DNA of 34,897 bases from JAGMDK01 sp023128695 (GTDB lineage: Bacteria; Planctomycetota; Phycisphaerae; UBA1845; Fen-1342). Under the pieces are notes generated by a model. That model did no database searches. It was not told the DNA's origin and worked only from the letters and a program-made list of their open reading frames with translations. The stretch is taken from positions 1-34,897 of the forward strand of contig DAOVQG010000009.1 of NCBI GenBank assembly GCA_030628805.1. The letters are read 5' to 3'. Below, in pieces: positions 1-8,245 of this stretch. The stretch's first letter is position 1; every line of letters begins with the position of its first letter. The position numbers were made by a program, and so were the translations under genes.

Positions 1-318
1 ACCGGTCATTCTCCGCGGCACAGAAATCGTATTCGCGTACTCTTACTGCGCGAATGAGTTACTCTGGCATTGTAGAAATGCTTGTCAAAAAAACAAGATG
101 CGACGGGTTTGCAATGCAGAGTGTTGTTGAAAAAGAAGTTACAGCGATATCCGAGCAAGTTTCCTTTTGACAGTGTGTAGCACGTATCTTTCAATGTCAG
201 CTTAGTTAAGTTCTTTTCTATTAGGCCTCTGCGATCTCAGCGTGCTCCGCGGTGAATTATCCGGGTTAAAGTGGAAGATTGGTACGTCCGGGGCGCATTT
301 CATGGACGTGCCTCGCGA
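1..318. other. Intergenic stretch without a supported gene
   Basis: The first 318 bases are lower in GC than the rest and show no convincing gene. A 62-codon minus-strand frame (6-194) has no ribosome binding site and no recognisable family, so it is not called. The only structure seen is the short degenerate repeat at 226-256. Confidence 0.5.
226..256 (+). repeat. Degenerate CTCTGCG-type short repeat
   Basis: The stretch reads as loosely repeated seven- to nine-base blocks (CTCTGCGAT, CTCAGCGTG, CTCCGCGGTGAA). This style of block, ending in GCGGTGAA, is one I recall as a recurrent intergenic sequence in several phyla. Function unknown. Family assignment is from memory, not from a search. 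Confidence 0.4.
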
Positions 319-1158
319 TCAGGGTTGCTCTCTCAGGATACCGCGCAGGTCGGCCGGACGGAGGCCGCCTCGCGTGGCAATATCACGCAAGGTCATCTCC
401 GCGTCGGCTTCCAGCCCCGCGGCGCGGAGTCGCTCGAGCGAGACGGTCAGATCCAACCCCTCGTCGACGCAGAATTGTTTGAGCGTTGTCCGTCCCATCC
501 CCCCGCCGATTCCTGATCGCCCGTTGTTTCCCCGCTCACTCTCTCGGATGGCAATGTTGTAGAGCTGGACCGGCGTAATGCCGTGTTCGTGGGCGAGATC
601 GCGAACGATGGACACCGGCGACTCGACTGCAATCCCCGCGGCTTTCAGACGCACCATCATCGTTTCCAAATCCAGGTCTGCCTTGCCGGCAAGCTCGCGC
701 AGCGACAGCAACTCCGCGTGTGGAATGGGTGCCCGCTCGTCGCTCTTTTCCCAACTGCCCTTGATCGCTTCATTCCATGCTATCAAGGACGGGAACGGCG
801 GAAACTCCGCCAGCGTCCCGACCGCAACCACGCCGCATAGAATCAGCGCCAGCGTCCACTCCCAGCGCAGGGCGAAACGCCGCGTCACCCTGCTCTTGAA
901 GTAACCGAGCAAGGGCCGCCAGTTCAGCCAGATGTGGAAACCCGCGGCAATCAGGAACAACAGGGCAAACCAGATGTGCAGGGCGCTCCAGTTATCCTTG
1001 GTCAGCCCAAACAGACGCCAATCAGTCCAGTAGGCGACCCGTCCAGGCGGCGTAACGAATAGCACCACTCCCGTGACGGCCAAGGCCACAAAGCACAGCG
1101 TCGTCGCCACCGACGTAAACCCTCTGCCGCTGAATGTACCGCTCCGCGCGTCGTTCAT
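319..1158 (-). CDS. DUF4405-type membrane protein with two C-terminal helical repeats
   Basis: A 279-residue membrane protein. The N-terminal half has about three hydrophobic segments (residues 15-35, 57-80, 98-118). The second carries histidines in SALHIWFALLFLIAAGFHIW, the pattern of DUF4405 / cytochrome-b-like membrane domains in which such histidines may bind heme. The C-terminal half is soluble and holds two related segments of about 50 residues (near 150-205 and 222-275). Each contains an L-K-x-F-C or L-R-E-L-type start, a leucine-rich RL-(R/K)-AAG block and a T/S-(L/I)-(R/V)-(D)-(I/L)-A block. Heme binding is inferred from the family. The start is an ATG preceded by a weak GAGAGA. It stands alone, with a repeat-bearing gap of about 350 bases upstream. 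Partner redox proteins are not visible. Confidence 0.75.
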   Translation of the reverse strand: MNDARSGTFSGRGFTSVATTLCFVALAVTGVVLFVTPPGRVAYWTDWRLFGLTKDNWSALHIWFALLFLIAAGFHIWLNWRPLLGYFKSRVTRRFALRWEWTLALILCGVVAVGTLAEFPPFPSLIAWNEAIKGSWEKSDERAPIPHAELLSLRELAGKADLDLETMMVRLKAAGIAVESPVSIVRDLAHEHGITPVQLYNIAIRESERGNNGRSGIGGGMGRTTLKQFCVDEGLDLTVSLERLRAAGLEADAEMTLRDIATRGGLRPADLRGILREQP

Positions 1159-1352
1159 TTGTCTCTCATTTCCGGGTTGAAGCGAATCGAGAATCCACGA
1201 AGGCAGCTTGGCTCATCCGCCCGACAAATTGACAATCCAGGAATCATTGGGTCAATGACCCGACCTACCCGCTGCCCGCCTACAGAACAAAACGCGGGAC
1301 ACGGCGGATTATTGCCGCCGGTTCCAGCACAGACGGCCTTTCGAGCGAGCAA

Positions 1353-1426
1353 GTGTGCCACTGCTCTTGAGCAATGCTCTCTTCCGATAGCGACCGCGTG
1401 GGCACTGCTCAAGAGCAGTGGCACAC
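1353..1426. repeat. 21-bp perfect inverted repeat
   Basis: Arms 1353-1373 and 1406-1426 are exact reverse complements, separated by 32 bases. Each arm contains the smaller palindrome TGCTCTTGAGCA, so either one large or two small hairpins can form. A related half-copy starting GTGCCACTGCTCTTGAGC occurs near 33125, so this is a dispersed family. It fills the gap between the starts/ends of the genes at 319-1158 and 1511-2530, where nothing else was recognised. Confidence 0.75.
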
Positions 1427-1510
1427 GGCCGGGTTGTCGTGAGCGTCAGCAGCATGTCCGTCTCAGCGTGCGTCCCCAAGTCCTGCCAGCACCATCCTAC
1501 ACCTGAGGAC

Positions 1511-2530
1511 CTACCGACTCACCCGCACAACACATCCCGGCGGCGAGGTTCGGTCGATCTCAAACCCGACGTCGAGGAACGCCTTGATGACCTCGATGTT
1601 CGTCTGGGCGTGTCGCGAGAGCTCCAGCGTGCGGAAGGCGCCTCCGCCCGCCAGCGCGAGCGGGATCAACAACTGGTCCGTCAGGTACTCGCCGACCGGG
1701 ACGCCCTTCGACAGGTAGCGTCGGGCCTGCTGAGTCGCCTTGGCAGCGACGGTTTCGGCCGGGACCTGTCGTTCGCCGAAGCCGGTGAACAGTTCCGTCA
1801 CGTGTTCACACTCGATCTCGATCATGACGATGTTCCCCGGCCCGCGCGAGTCTTTGACCTCTTCCACCACGAGATCATCGTCGGTAAGACCCAGCTTGCC
1901 ACCGATTGCCCGCAGTTCGCGCTCGGCGATGTTGCGCGGCAGGTGCGCGACTTTGGCCGTCGCTGTCACTCGCTTCGTCTGGCCGCGCTCGAGCAACTCG
2001 ATTGGCTGCAAGGCGTTCGCCGGCGTGATCGATACATGGAACTCCCCGCCGCCGACCGGGTAGAACCCGGGCCGCACGAGCGTCGCGTTGACTGTCGGCC
2101 CCATTCGGTTGACCAGCGGCAAAAACGTCTTGACCAGAAAATCGAACGGCGGCGCCCACTGATTGTGCGTGCCGCCTTCCAGCCGCAACGCGGACGGCCC
2201 CGGCGCGCACAACAGCGCCGGCAGCACGGTTTGCAGCACCAGCGTGGCACTGCCCGCCGTCCCGACCGCGAAGTGGTACTCGCCGGACTGAATCTCGCCG
2301 GGCTCGAACGTTAGCTCGGTCGATCGCAGCGACGCGCCGGTCACCTTCGCCTGTCCGACCTCGGCCGCCGCAGTGACGGCCGTCAGATGCTGCCGCATCA
2401 GCCCCGGCTTCTTCCGCCCGGCGCGGATGTTGGTAATCGTGAATGGTTGGCCGGTGACCAGCGACAGCGCCAGCGACGATCGCAACACCTGCCCGCCGCC
2501 TTCGCCTTGTGATCCGTCGATGGTGATCAT
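1511..2530 (-). CDS. rtcA: RNA 3'-terminal phosphate cyclase
   Basis: RtcA converts an RNA 3'-phosphate to a 2',3'-cyclic phosphate using ATP through a covalent enzyme-AMP intermediate; it belongs to RNA repair. The 339 residues match the usual length of about 338. Signature pieces are GSQGEGGGQVLR at residues 6-17, the GRKKPGL/RQHLTAV block near 38-52, the GGGxF-type segment near 178, and the catalytic histidine at about 307 in LSRHAQTNIEVIKAFL, equivalent to the nucleophilic His of E. coli RtcA. All key residues are present and the frame is intact. It lies 67 bases downstream of an unrecognised gene on the same strand, with an 18-bp palindrome in the gap. No rtcB or rtcR-like gene is in the window. 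Confidence 0.95.
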   Translation of the reverse strand: MITIDGSQGEGGGQVLRSSLALSLVTGQPFTITNIRAGRKKPGLMRQHLTAVTAAAEVGQAKVTGASLRSTELTFEPGEIQSGEYHFAVGTAGSATLVLQTVLPALLCAPGPSALRLEGGTHNQWAPPFDFLVKTFLPLVNRMGPTVNATLVRPGFYPVGGGEFHVSITPANALQPIELLERGQTKRVTATAKVAHLPRNIAERELRAIGGKLGLTDDDLVVEEVKDSRGPGNIVMIEIECEHVTELFTGFGERQVPAETVAAKATQQARRYLSKGVPVGEYLTDQLLIPLALAGGGAFRTLELSRHAQTNIEVIKAFLDVGFEIDRTSPPGCVVRVSR

Positions 2531-2550
2531 GTTCTCATTTCTTGGGTAGG

Positions 2551-2568
2551 TTGGGTCCGCGGACCCAA
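2551..2568. repeat. 18-bp perfect palindrome between two minus-strand genes
   Basis: TTGGGTCCGCGGACCCAA is fully self-complementary and sits in the 67-base gap before rtcA. It could fold in the transcript linking the two genes and act as a processing or attenuation site, or simply be another dispersed hairpin repeat. There is no T-run on the minus strand, so it is not a typical terminator. Confidence 0.7.
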
Positions 2569-2597
2569 TGCAATGCTCCGCCGAACGGCGTCCACGC

Positions 2598-3623
2598 TTA
2601 ACGTCCGCTGCCCGTGCGTAACTCGTTCACTAGCGTGCGGAACCAGCCTTCGGTCATGGCCGGTTGGCGAGCCAGGAGCGTTGATAATCTCCTACGAGAC
2701 TCAACGCTCAAGCCTTGGTCGTACAGCTTCAGCGCTAGCCGAAGCGCCTGCAAATGATGCTCGGCGCGTGGCACCTGGGCCAATTCGTCCGACCCCCAAC
2801 GCCAGCGAGGGTTCGACGGGGTGACTTTCTGCTGACGATTGCCAAGATAGTCCCAGAGTCGCCAAGGCACCGACACGTTTTTGATGGCGTGAGAGCGAAA
2901 CTTGCAAGTCCACGCCGCGTGCTGCTGCCAGCGCCACGTCTTGGGGCTTGTCTTCTCGCGAACTGTGATGCCCACGTACCGCAACTTGCGCCGAGCTGCG
3001 GGCTCATCTGCCCGTACTTCACGCGTCCATGCGAACAACATCTCATTCAGATCGGCATAGGTGCCGCCCGTGCTGACCAGATCGACGAAAGCCACGGGCA
3101 TGTCACGAACAACGAGCTGTGCTGGAGCAAGTCCAACGGCAGCAAACTGCTCGCGCAGGACTTTGATCACGGATGGATGCCTGAGCTCCGCCCCGGCCAC
3201 CGGTCCTCCACCGGCCATCGAAATGTTGAAAAGCACGCATCGGTTGCCCCACGAGGTGTCGCAGAGCAGCCCGCTTAGATGGTCGAAGATGCTTTCTGGC
3301 GAGCGACCAACGAAGATCAAATCCGAGTTGTCGCAACTCGACAGCACACGCGCGCAGCACTCCTGCAGATCAGCCAGAAACTGCGGATACGCAATAGCAG
3401 CCTCTCCGTGAACGAGCTTGCCAAGCTGTTCACGCTTGGCTAGGTTCCACCGAAACGGTTGATTCATCCTCTGCTGAGTCCTATTGTCCGCATCCTTGAT
3501 CACAAACCGCGCCCTCAGCTTCGCCACCGTTGTCGCCAGGCCGGCCGGTTCCACCGAGTTTACCACCTCGCCAAAGTCCCTGTAAGCTGCCAGGGCTTCG
3601 TCCTTCCGCCTCTTTGATGGCAT
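2598..3623 (-). CDS. Unrecognised phosphoribosyltransferase-like protein upstream of rtcA
   Basis: A 341-residue soluble protein that I do not recognise as a named family. Residues 177-192, VAFVDLVSTGGTYADL, resemble the PRPP-binding loop of type I phosphoribosyltransferases (hydrophobic strand, acidic residue, then T/S-x-G-x-T). One of the two usual consecutive acidic residues is leucine here. Residues 101-120 (DLIFVGRSPE then SIFDHLSGLL) would form an earlier strand and loop. The C-terminal third is basic and tryptophan-rich (for example TWRWQQHAAWTCK, PRWRWGSDEL). It is transcribed toward rtcA with a 67-base gap, so the two may be co-transcribed and share a role in RNA repair; that link is inference from position only. 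There is no clear Shine-Dalgarno sequence before the ATG. Confidence 0.75.
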   Translation of the reverse strand: MPSKRRKDEALAAYRDFGEVVNSVEPAGLATTVAKLRARFVIKDADNRTQQRMNQPFRWNLAKREQLGKLVHGEAAIAYPQFLADLQECCARVLSSCDNSDLIFVGRSPESIFDHLSGLLCDTSWGNRCVLFNISMAGGGPVAGAELRHPSVIKVLREQFAAVGLAPAQLVVRDMPVAFVDLVSTGGTYADLNEMLFAWTREVRADEPAARRKLRYVGITVREKTSPKTWRWQQHAAWTCKFRSHAIKNVSVPWRLWDYLGNRQQKVTPSNPRWRWGSDELAQVPRAEHHLQALRLALKLYDQGLSVESRRRLSTLLARQPAMTEGWFRTLVNELRTGSGR

Positions 3624-3841
3624 TTGCCACGACGATACCCGTCCGCACGACGTCGGGAAGCTCGGGCCAAGCCGCGCCGACGCTGACTACGAGGGCCTGT
3701 TCGCCCCCTTACGTGCCGAGTCAGAATGGCCGATAATGGCTGGTGTGGGTGCGTACTCCCCGGCGGAGAGGAGTGTATAGATGAACTATGACCCGCGGCC
3801 CACGTAGACCGAGTAGTGGCCTAATCACAGGAGTCGTTGCG

Positions 3842-4978
3842 ATGGTCCCGAGAATCGCCATTCTCTGCCTTGTTGTTGTCACCGCGTCCACACTCGCCCA
3901 CGGTCAGGGCATCCCCGGCACGCCTCCCGGTCAGGTAGAATTGACCAACGTGCAGAAGCTTGAACGGGCGCACGAGTTAAAAGAAGCGGCCCTCGAGGAA
4001 AACGAGCCGGAGTTCTTGCGTGAAGCTCTCGACCTGGTGAGCGACGTGCTCGAAGAGGATACGCTCAACACCGAGGCCCGACTGCTGGCCGGCGAAATCC
4101 TCATGGAAGCAAACGAGTACGACTCCGCCCGCGACAACTTCAGCGTGGTGCTCGAGGTGGAACCCAGCAACTTCCGAGCCAATCTCGGCGTGGGAAAGAT
4201 CTGGAACGCCAATCGCTCCTGGCGTCAGGCCACCGCTTACCTCGAACGGGCCGAACGGGTGGCCGCCGATCTCGAGCGGGCGGTCGAAGTGAAACGGGCC
4301 CTGGCCATCGCATATGCCGGTCAGGGCAAACTGACGGAAGCGATCCAGAAAATGGACGAAGTTGTCAGAGCCGATCCCGATGACCTCGACGGGCTGCAAA
4401 CCTCGGTCGGGATTCGTCTGGGAGCTGCCGCCCGCGACCCGAAGTATCTTGAAGGCGAGGAGGGCGCCCTGGCCGCCGCGGAGACGTACTTGAAAAAGGT
4501 GACGCAGGTCGTTCAACAAACGCCCTGGAAGAAGGAGGAGCTGGACCGTCTCAACCAGGCCTACGAGTTGTTATTGGCGGCCCTGAGGACGTTGCACAAC
4601 ACCTTCTACGAGCATGACATTCGGAACCAGCCCACGGACAAGCTGTTGCCCGGCAAGGAAGTCCAGGCCGCCGCCGCCCTCAACCGCATCGCCGAGAAGC
4701 TCAGCGAGCACGCCTTGCTGAAGCTGACCCTGGCCGAGCACGAGGCTCTGATGCTGGCGGAAAAAGCCGTCGAATATGATCCGTGGAACGTCAAATACCT
4801 GGAAAACCTGGCGGCCTTGTATCAACGGACCAAGAACCGCGCGCGGGCCGTCGAGACCTTTCGCAAAATCCTCGAGCTCGACCCCCAGCACCCCGGCGCA
4901 AAACAATACTTGGAGGCCGTCGGCGAACCACTCAGCGCGCCGAGCCCGGTCGATACCACCAGCCCGCCCGGCGAGTAA
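3842..4978 (+). CDS. Secreted or periplasmic TPR-repeat protein
   Basis: 378 residues from the ATG at 3842, chosen because AGGAG ends eight bases upstream and the protein then begins with a clean signal peptide (MVPRIAILCLVVVTASTLAHGQ). An in-frame ATG 54 bases upstream would bury it. The mature protein is acidic and helical, with tetratricopeptide repeats recognisable near residues 80-125 (NEYDSARDNFSVVLEVEPSN), 150-190 (GQGKLTEAIQKMDEVVRADP) and 325-365 (RARAVETFRKILELDPQHPG). TPR domains bind protein partners; no enzymatic domain is seen. It converges on the lipoprotein gene, with 45 bases between the stops and no obvious terminator. Partner unknown. Confidence 0.85.
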   Translation: MVPRIAILCLVVVTASTLAHGQGIPGTPPGQVELTNVQKLERAHELKEAALEENEPEFLREALDLVSDVLEEDTLNTEARLLAGEILMEANEYDSARDNFSVVLEVEPSNFRANLGVGKIWNANRSWRQATAYLERAERVAADLERAVEVKRALAIAYAGQGKLTEAIQKMDEVVRADPDDLDGLQTSVGIRLGAAARDPKYLEGEEGALAAAETYLKKVTQVVQQTPWKKEELDRLNQAYELLLAALRTLHNTFYEHDIRNQPTDKLLPGKEVQAAAALNRIAEKLSEHALLKLTLAEHEALMLAEKAVEYDPWNVKYLENLAALYQRTKNRARAVETFRKILELDPQHPGAKQYLEAVGEPLSAPSPVDTTSPPGE

Positions 4979-5023
4979 CACAATGGCCGGTTGGTTCCGC
5001 GGCGTCGACTTTTCGGCGGACTG

Positions 5024-6064
5024 TTAGGGGATCTCCGCCCGCTCGTCGAAATCATGGGCAAGACCGTTGCTGGAATCGGTCACGCGCCAAACCAACTGCG
5101 GATAGGGCGGCTCCGTATCGTCACGCAGGAAGACAAAGTCGACCCGGCCGCCTCGGAAAAACTCGTTGCAGCGCTTGTCCGCCGCGGTCGCGCCCGACGG
5201 GGCCAGCGCCGCCCAGGGATCGTTCCCAAGACCGCACAAACAGCCGGTGCCCTGAATTTCAGACGGGAACCGCACATAGGGATCCCCCCCGCCCGGATTC
5301 GAGCCGGCTTTCATGTCAAAAGAATCGACATAGTAGAACGAGTCTTGATCGCATGGCCCGGCGGCGATCTCTATGACGTTCGGATCGCAGGCGTCCGATA
5401 AACCTGGGCTGTATTTCAAGTGCTTCCCCTCCCCCGTGTCGGGGTTATGGAACCAGATGATATCGGGAACCGGCATTTGCTTCCCGCTCGGCCCGAAAAC
5501 AGCGTCGTAGGTCGCCGAAGTGCCTTGCGCCGGCGCGATCGCGGAGGCCAGTCCGGTCGTGCCGGCCCCCTGGAACCGTCCCTTCTCGTGAAAATAGTAT
5601 AGGGCCGGGCCCTCGATACACTCATTTCCGAACGGCGACTCGTCCCCCTCCGAGATGTAGATGTATCCGGCGCTTTCATACATGCTCGTATCCTCCGGAC
5701 ACACGGCACCGTCCGGATGCGTGTCACTATTGACGTACGCCACCAACACGAGGAAGTAGTGAATGTAATCCGAGGAGATGTTCCGCATCGAAATGCGGAT
5801 CTGCTTGCGCTGCGGTGTTTCTTGACACGGGTCCACGTTCACCCGGCTGCCGCCGCCCAGGGTCCCGCCGGGCACACGCCCCGAGCTCCCCGGCCCCTGC
5901 GCCGTACTCTCCTGCGGCCCCGTGGAATAATACGGCGAGCCGTAGAAATCGAGGGTGCTCGAACCAGCTCCGCCTGCGCACCCTGACGAGACCAAGCCAC
6001 CAACCAACCCAATAACGACGACGAGGGCCATCAGGCCCGGCCGGCTTCCGCAAAAACCACGCAT
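5024..6064 (-). CDS. Uncharacterised cysteine-rich lipoprotein
   Basis: 346 residues from the ATG at 6064, which has GGGAG eight bases upstream; a longer frame starting at 6202 runs through the promoter region and is rejected. The N-terminus is a lipoprotein signal: a hydrophobic stretch LMALVVVIGLVGG followed by VSSGC, so the mature protein would start at about Cys30. Eight further cysteines are spread through the mature chain, consistent with disulfides outside the cytoplasm. The body contains segments such as RISMRNISSDYIHYFLVLVAYVN and is mostly beta-strand-like; no known domain was recognised. It has its own candidate promoter at 6162-6190. Function unknown. Confidence 0.75.
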   Translation of the reverse strand: MRGFCGSRPGLMALVVVIGLVGGLVSSGCAGGAGSSTLDFYGSPYYSTGPQESTAQGPGSSGRVPGGTLGGGSRVNVDPCQETPQRKQIRISMRNISSDYIHYFLVLVAYVNSDTHPDGAVCPEDTSMYESAGYIYISEGDESPFGNECIEGPALYYFHEKGRFQGAGTTGLASAIAPAQGTSATYDAVFGPSGKQMPVPDIIWFHNPDTGEGKHLKYSPGLSDACDPNVIEIAAGPCDQDSFYYVDSFDMKAGSNPGGGDPYVRFPSEIQGTGCLCGLGNDPWAALAPSGATAADKRCNEFFRGGRVDFVFLRDDTEPPYPQLVWRVTDSSNGLAHDFDERAEIP

Positions 6065-6161
6065 GTGAGGTACTCCCTTGTCTGGCGGCGGGCTGTACTG
6101 CCACGGAAGCCGCGCCGCCGCCAACCCGCGGGCCACGCTTCCCCAACCCCCTAGTAATTCC

Positions 6162-6190
6162 AATATATACAGACACCGGGTTTCCGACAA
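6162..6190 (-). promoter_or_regulatory. Candidate sigma70 promoter for the lipoprotein gene
   Basis: On the minus strand, TTGTCG and TATATT are separated by 17 bases, about 98 bases before the ATG at 6064. The -10 box matches the consensus at five of six positions. This leaves a leader with a good Shine-Dalgarno sequence. Confidence 0.4.
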
Positions 6191-6209
6191 GCTACCCCTC
6201 ACTCCTCCT

Positions 6210-6251
6210 ATTGCGGATTGGGGATTGCGGATTGCGGATTGGGGATTGGGG
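6210..6251 (+). repeat. Six exact 7-bp tandem units ATTGSGG
   Basis: Six consecutive heptamers, each ATTGCGG or ATTGGGG, in the order C, G, C, C, G, G at the fifth base, with no interruptions. The same heptamer, reverse-complemented, forms a five-unit array at 33370-33404. The array ends 21 bases before the insertion sequence. Confidence 0.8.
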
Positions 6252-6272
6252 CGCCGGGGGCGTCATTCTGCG

Positions 6273-6297
6273 CTAGCGTAAGTTTACTACGCTTTCG
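6273..6297 (+). repeat. Left terminal inverted repeat of the insertion sequence
   Basis: Pairs with 8221-8245 at 22 of 25 bases. The first 15 bases are identical in inverted orientation; mismatches occur at positions 16, 23 and 24. Confidence 0.85.
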
Positions 6298-6424
6298 ACT
6301 GTTTGGGATATAACTCCCTTGGGTCGCGGGGGTTGCGGCGAAGACGGGCGTGGGGCCTAAAAGAAGATCCTGTCAGCCACTCATCGTTTCCAGCATAGCC
6401 CCCAGTATATTGCGGAATATCCGC

Positions 6425-6452
6425 TTGACAGACTCAATATCTTGGGTATAGT
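6425..6452 (+). promoter_or_regulatory. Transposase promoter
   Basis: TTGACA and TATAGT are 16 bases apart. The -10 box ends nine bases before the ATG at 6462, so transcription is predicted to start only a few bases before the start codon, giving a nearly leaderless transcript. Confidence 0.6.
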
Positions 6453-6461
6453 AGGGCCTAA

Positions 6462-8183
6462 ATGGCCCACTTGAAGCCCAAGAAGATTCATGGCCACACC
6501 TATTGGTACGTCGTTCAGTCGCGACGTGTCAACGGGAAGGTGAAGACCGACACGCTGGCCTATCTGGGGCGGGCGGACAACATTCTGGCTCGCTGGCAGG
6601 GGGCCGAGCGGCCCGACGAGCGGCTCAAGTCCTACAGTCATGGCGGGGGCGCCGTTCTGCTCTCCTTGGCGGATCGGCTGGGGATTGCGGATCTGATCGA
6701 TCAACACTGTCGGCCGGCTCGACGATCGCGCCCGACTCGCCGGCTGCTTTCCGTGGGGCAGACGCTGCTGTTGGCGGCTATCGGACGCGCCTTGCATCCG
6801 AGCTCCAAACGCGCTTGGGCGAGCTGGGCAAAAACGACCACTCTGGGCCGCCTGTGGCGTTTCGACGCAGCCAAGATCACCAGCGAGTTTTTCTGGGATC
6901 AGATGGATCGCCTGCCGGCCGACGCATTGCCGGCCATCCAGGCGGAGTTGGCCCGCCGCGTGCGTAGGGAATTCGGTTTGAAGACCGAGAGTCTGTTCTA
7001 CGATGTCACCAACTTCTTCACCTTCATCGCTTCGGCCAACCGGCATTGCGACCTGCCCCAGCGCGGCAAGAACAAGCAGAAGCGCAGCGACCTGCGTCAG
7101 TTCCAGATGGGATTGCTGGTGAGCCAGGACGGGTGGATCCCGCTCTTGAGCATACTCTTTCGCGGGAACCACAACGACGTGACGACCTTCCCCCAGGCCC
7201 TGCCCGAGATTGTCCGCCAATGCGCGCAACTCGACATTCCGGCCGAACGAGTAACCCTCGTTTGTGACAAGGGCAATCTCTCCCAGGCCAACTGGCGGGT
7301 CTTGGATGAATCGTCTCTGGGGTACGTCGCTTCGGTGGTCCCTTCCCACTATCCAGAGTGGTCACAACGCGACTTGCGTGGCTTTCAAACGCTGCAAATC
7401 CCGGATGCGGGCGAGCTGCGCTGCTTACGAGACCAAGCGGAGATTGCCGGAAAGCAACGCAACCTGGTCGTCCTGGACAGCCCTACTCTACGCACCGGCC
7501 AACTTCGCGGGCTCTCTCAGCAGCTCCAGCCGGTGATGATGCGGATGACGCAGGTCCAGCAGAGTCTTGCTCAAGCCAAACGCCGACGACGAAAAGAACT
7601 GATCGAAAAACAGATCGCTCGCTTCATCAAGCCGGCGGTCGTGCGGCGTATCGTTCGTTATGAGTTGCGTGCTCAGTCCGAAAAGGAGGGCTACTGGGAT
7701 CTCGATTGGTGGATCGACTGGGAAGCTTACCAACATCTGCGTGATCGAGTCTTCGGACGCCGGATTCTGGTCACCAACCGAGAGGGTTGGCCGACCGAAG
7801 CGGTGGTGTGCGCCTATTGGGGCCAGAGCGAGGCCGAACACGTCTTCCGAAACCTGAAAGACCCGCGGCATCTGGCCCTGCGACCACAATTCCACTGGAC
7901 GGATCAGAAGATCGAGGTCCATGCCTTCTGCTGCTTGGTGGGCTATCTGTTGGCGGCCCTGGTCCGCCGCACTGCCAGAAAGATGAACTACACTCAGGGG
8001 ATCAGCGAACTACTGGAGATGCTCGACGAGGTCCGCATCGTCCTGCGCAGCGAACGTCGCGCCGGGCCCGGCCGCCCGCGCATTCGCTGGCAACTCGAAG
8101 AAAACGACCCCGACGCCACCCGCCTGTACGAAACCCTCGTCAGCCCCAACCACACTTTAGGCACTACACGCTCGGATACCTGA
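6462..8183 (+). CDS. DDE transposase, IS1634-like
   Basis: A 573-residue transposase that cuts and joins the ends of the surrounding element. The RNase H-like catalytic acids are visible: Asp181 in LFYDVTNFF, Asp269 in LVCDKGN, and Glu459 with Lys466 in the E-x6-K pattern (AEHVFRNLK). Tyr452 is in the expected Y-(2)-x-(3)-E position but Gln455 replaces the usual arginine. The basic KNKQKRSDLRQ segment before the second strand, and FRGNHNDVTTF, are typical of IS1634 members. The frame is intact and all catalytic residues are present, so the element may still be active. It has a near-consensus promoter and no strong Shine-Dalgarno sequence. Confidence 0.93.
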   Translation: MAHLKPKKIHGHTYWYVVQSRRVNGKVKTDTLAYLGRADNILARWQGAERPDERLKSYSHGGGAVLLSLADRLGIADLIDQHCRPARRSRPTRRLLSVGQTLLLAAIGRALHPSSKRAWASWAKTTTLGRLWRFDAAKITSEFFWDQMDRLPADALPAIQAELARRVRREFGLKTESLFYDVTNFFTFIASANRHCDLPQRGKNKQKRSDLRQFQMGLLVSQDGWIPLLSILFRGNHNDVTTFPQALPEIVRQCAQLDIPAERVTLVCDKGNLSQANWRVLDESSLGYVASVVPSHYPEWSQRDLRGFQTLQIPDAGELRCLRDQAEIAGKQRNLVVLDSPTLRTGQLRGLSQQLQPVMMRMTQVQQSLAQAKRRRRKELIEKQIARFIKPAVVRRIVRYELRAQSEKEGYWDLDWWIDWEAYQHLRDRVFGRRILVTNREGWPTEAVVCAYWGQSEAEHVFRNLKDPRHLALRPQFHWTDQKIEVHAFCCLVGYLLAALVRRTARKMNYTQGISELLEMLDEVRIVLRSERRAGPGRPRIRWQLEENDPDATRLYETLVSPNHTLGTTRSDT

Positions 8184-8220
8184 ACCGCTTGGGACCACAG
8201 AACTTACGCGCCAGAACCGC

Positions 8221-8245
8221 CACAAGCGTGGTAAACTTACGCTAG
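8221..8245 (-). repeat. Right terminal inverted repeat of the insertion sequence
   Basis: Inverted partner of 6273-6297. It begins 37 bases after the transposase stop codon. Confidence 0.85.

Larger units (their letters stand above)
6273..8245 (+). mobile_element. IS1634-like (IS4-superfamily) insertion sequence
   Basis: About 1.97 kb, bounded by terminal inverted repeats at 6273-6297 and 8221-8245 that match at 22 of 25 positions, starting CTAGCGTAAGTTTAC on each strand. Outside these ends TTCTG/CAGAA is also symmetrical but out of step by one base, so the true tips could lie a few bases further out. No flanking target duplication is obvious. It carries one full-length transposase gene with its own promoter. 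The element lies between the lipoprotein promoter and the HU-like gene, and its right end is 281 bases before that gene's start. Confidence 0.85.

Noticed and set aside
6..194. 62-residue minus-strand reading frame
   Set aside because: No binding site, no recognisable family, and the region is low in GC and intergenic in character.
1418..2314. 298-residue plus-strand frame opposite rtcA
   Set aside because: Antisense to an intact rtcA, arginine-rich and without domain.
6381..7349. 322-residue minus-strand frame opposite the transposase
   Set aside because: Antisense shadow; the plus-strand frame carries the complete catalytic triad and promoter.
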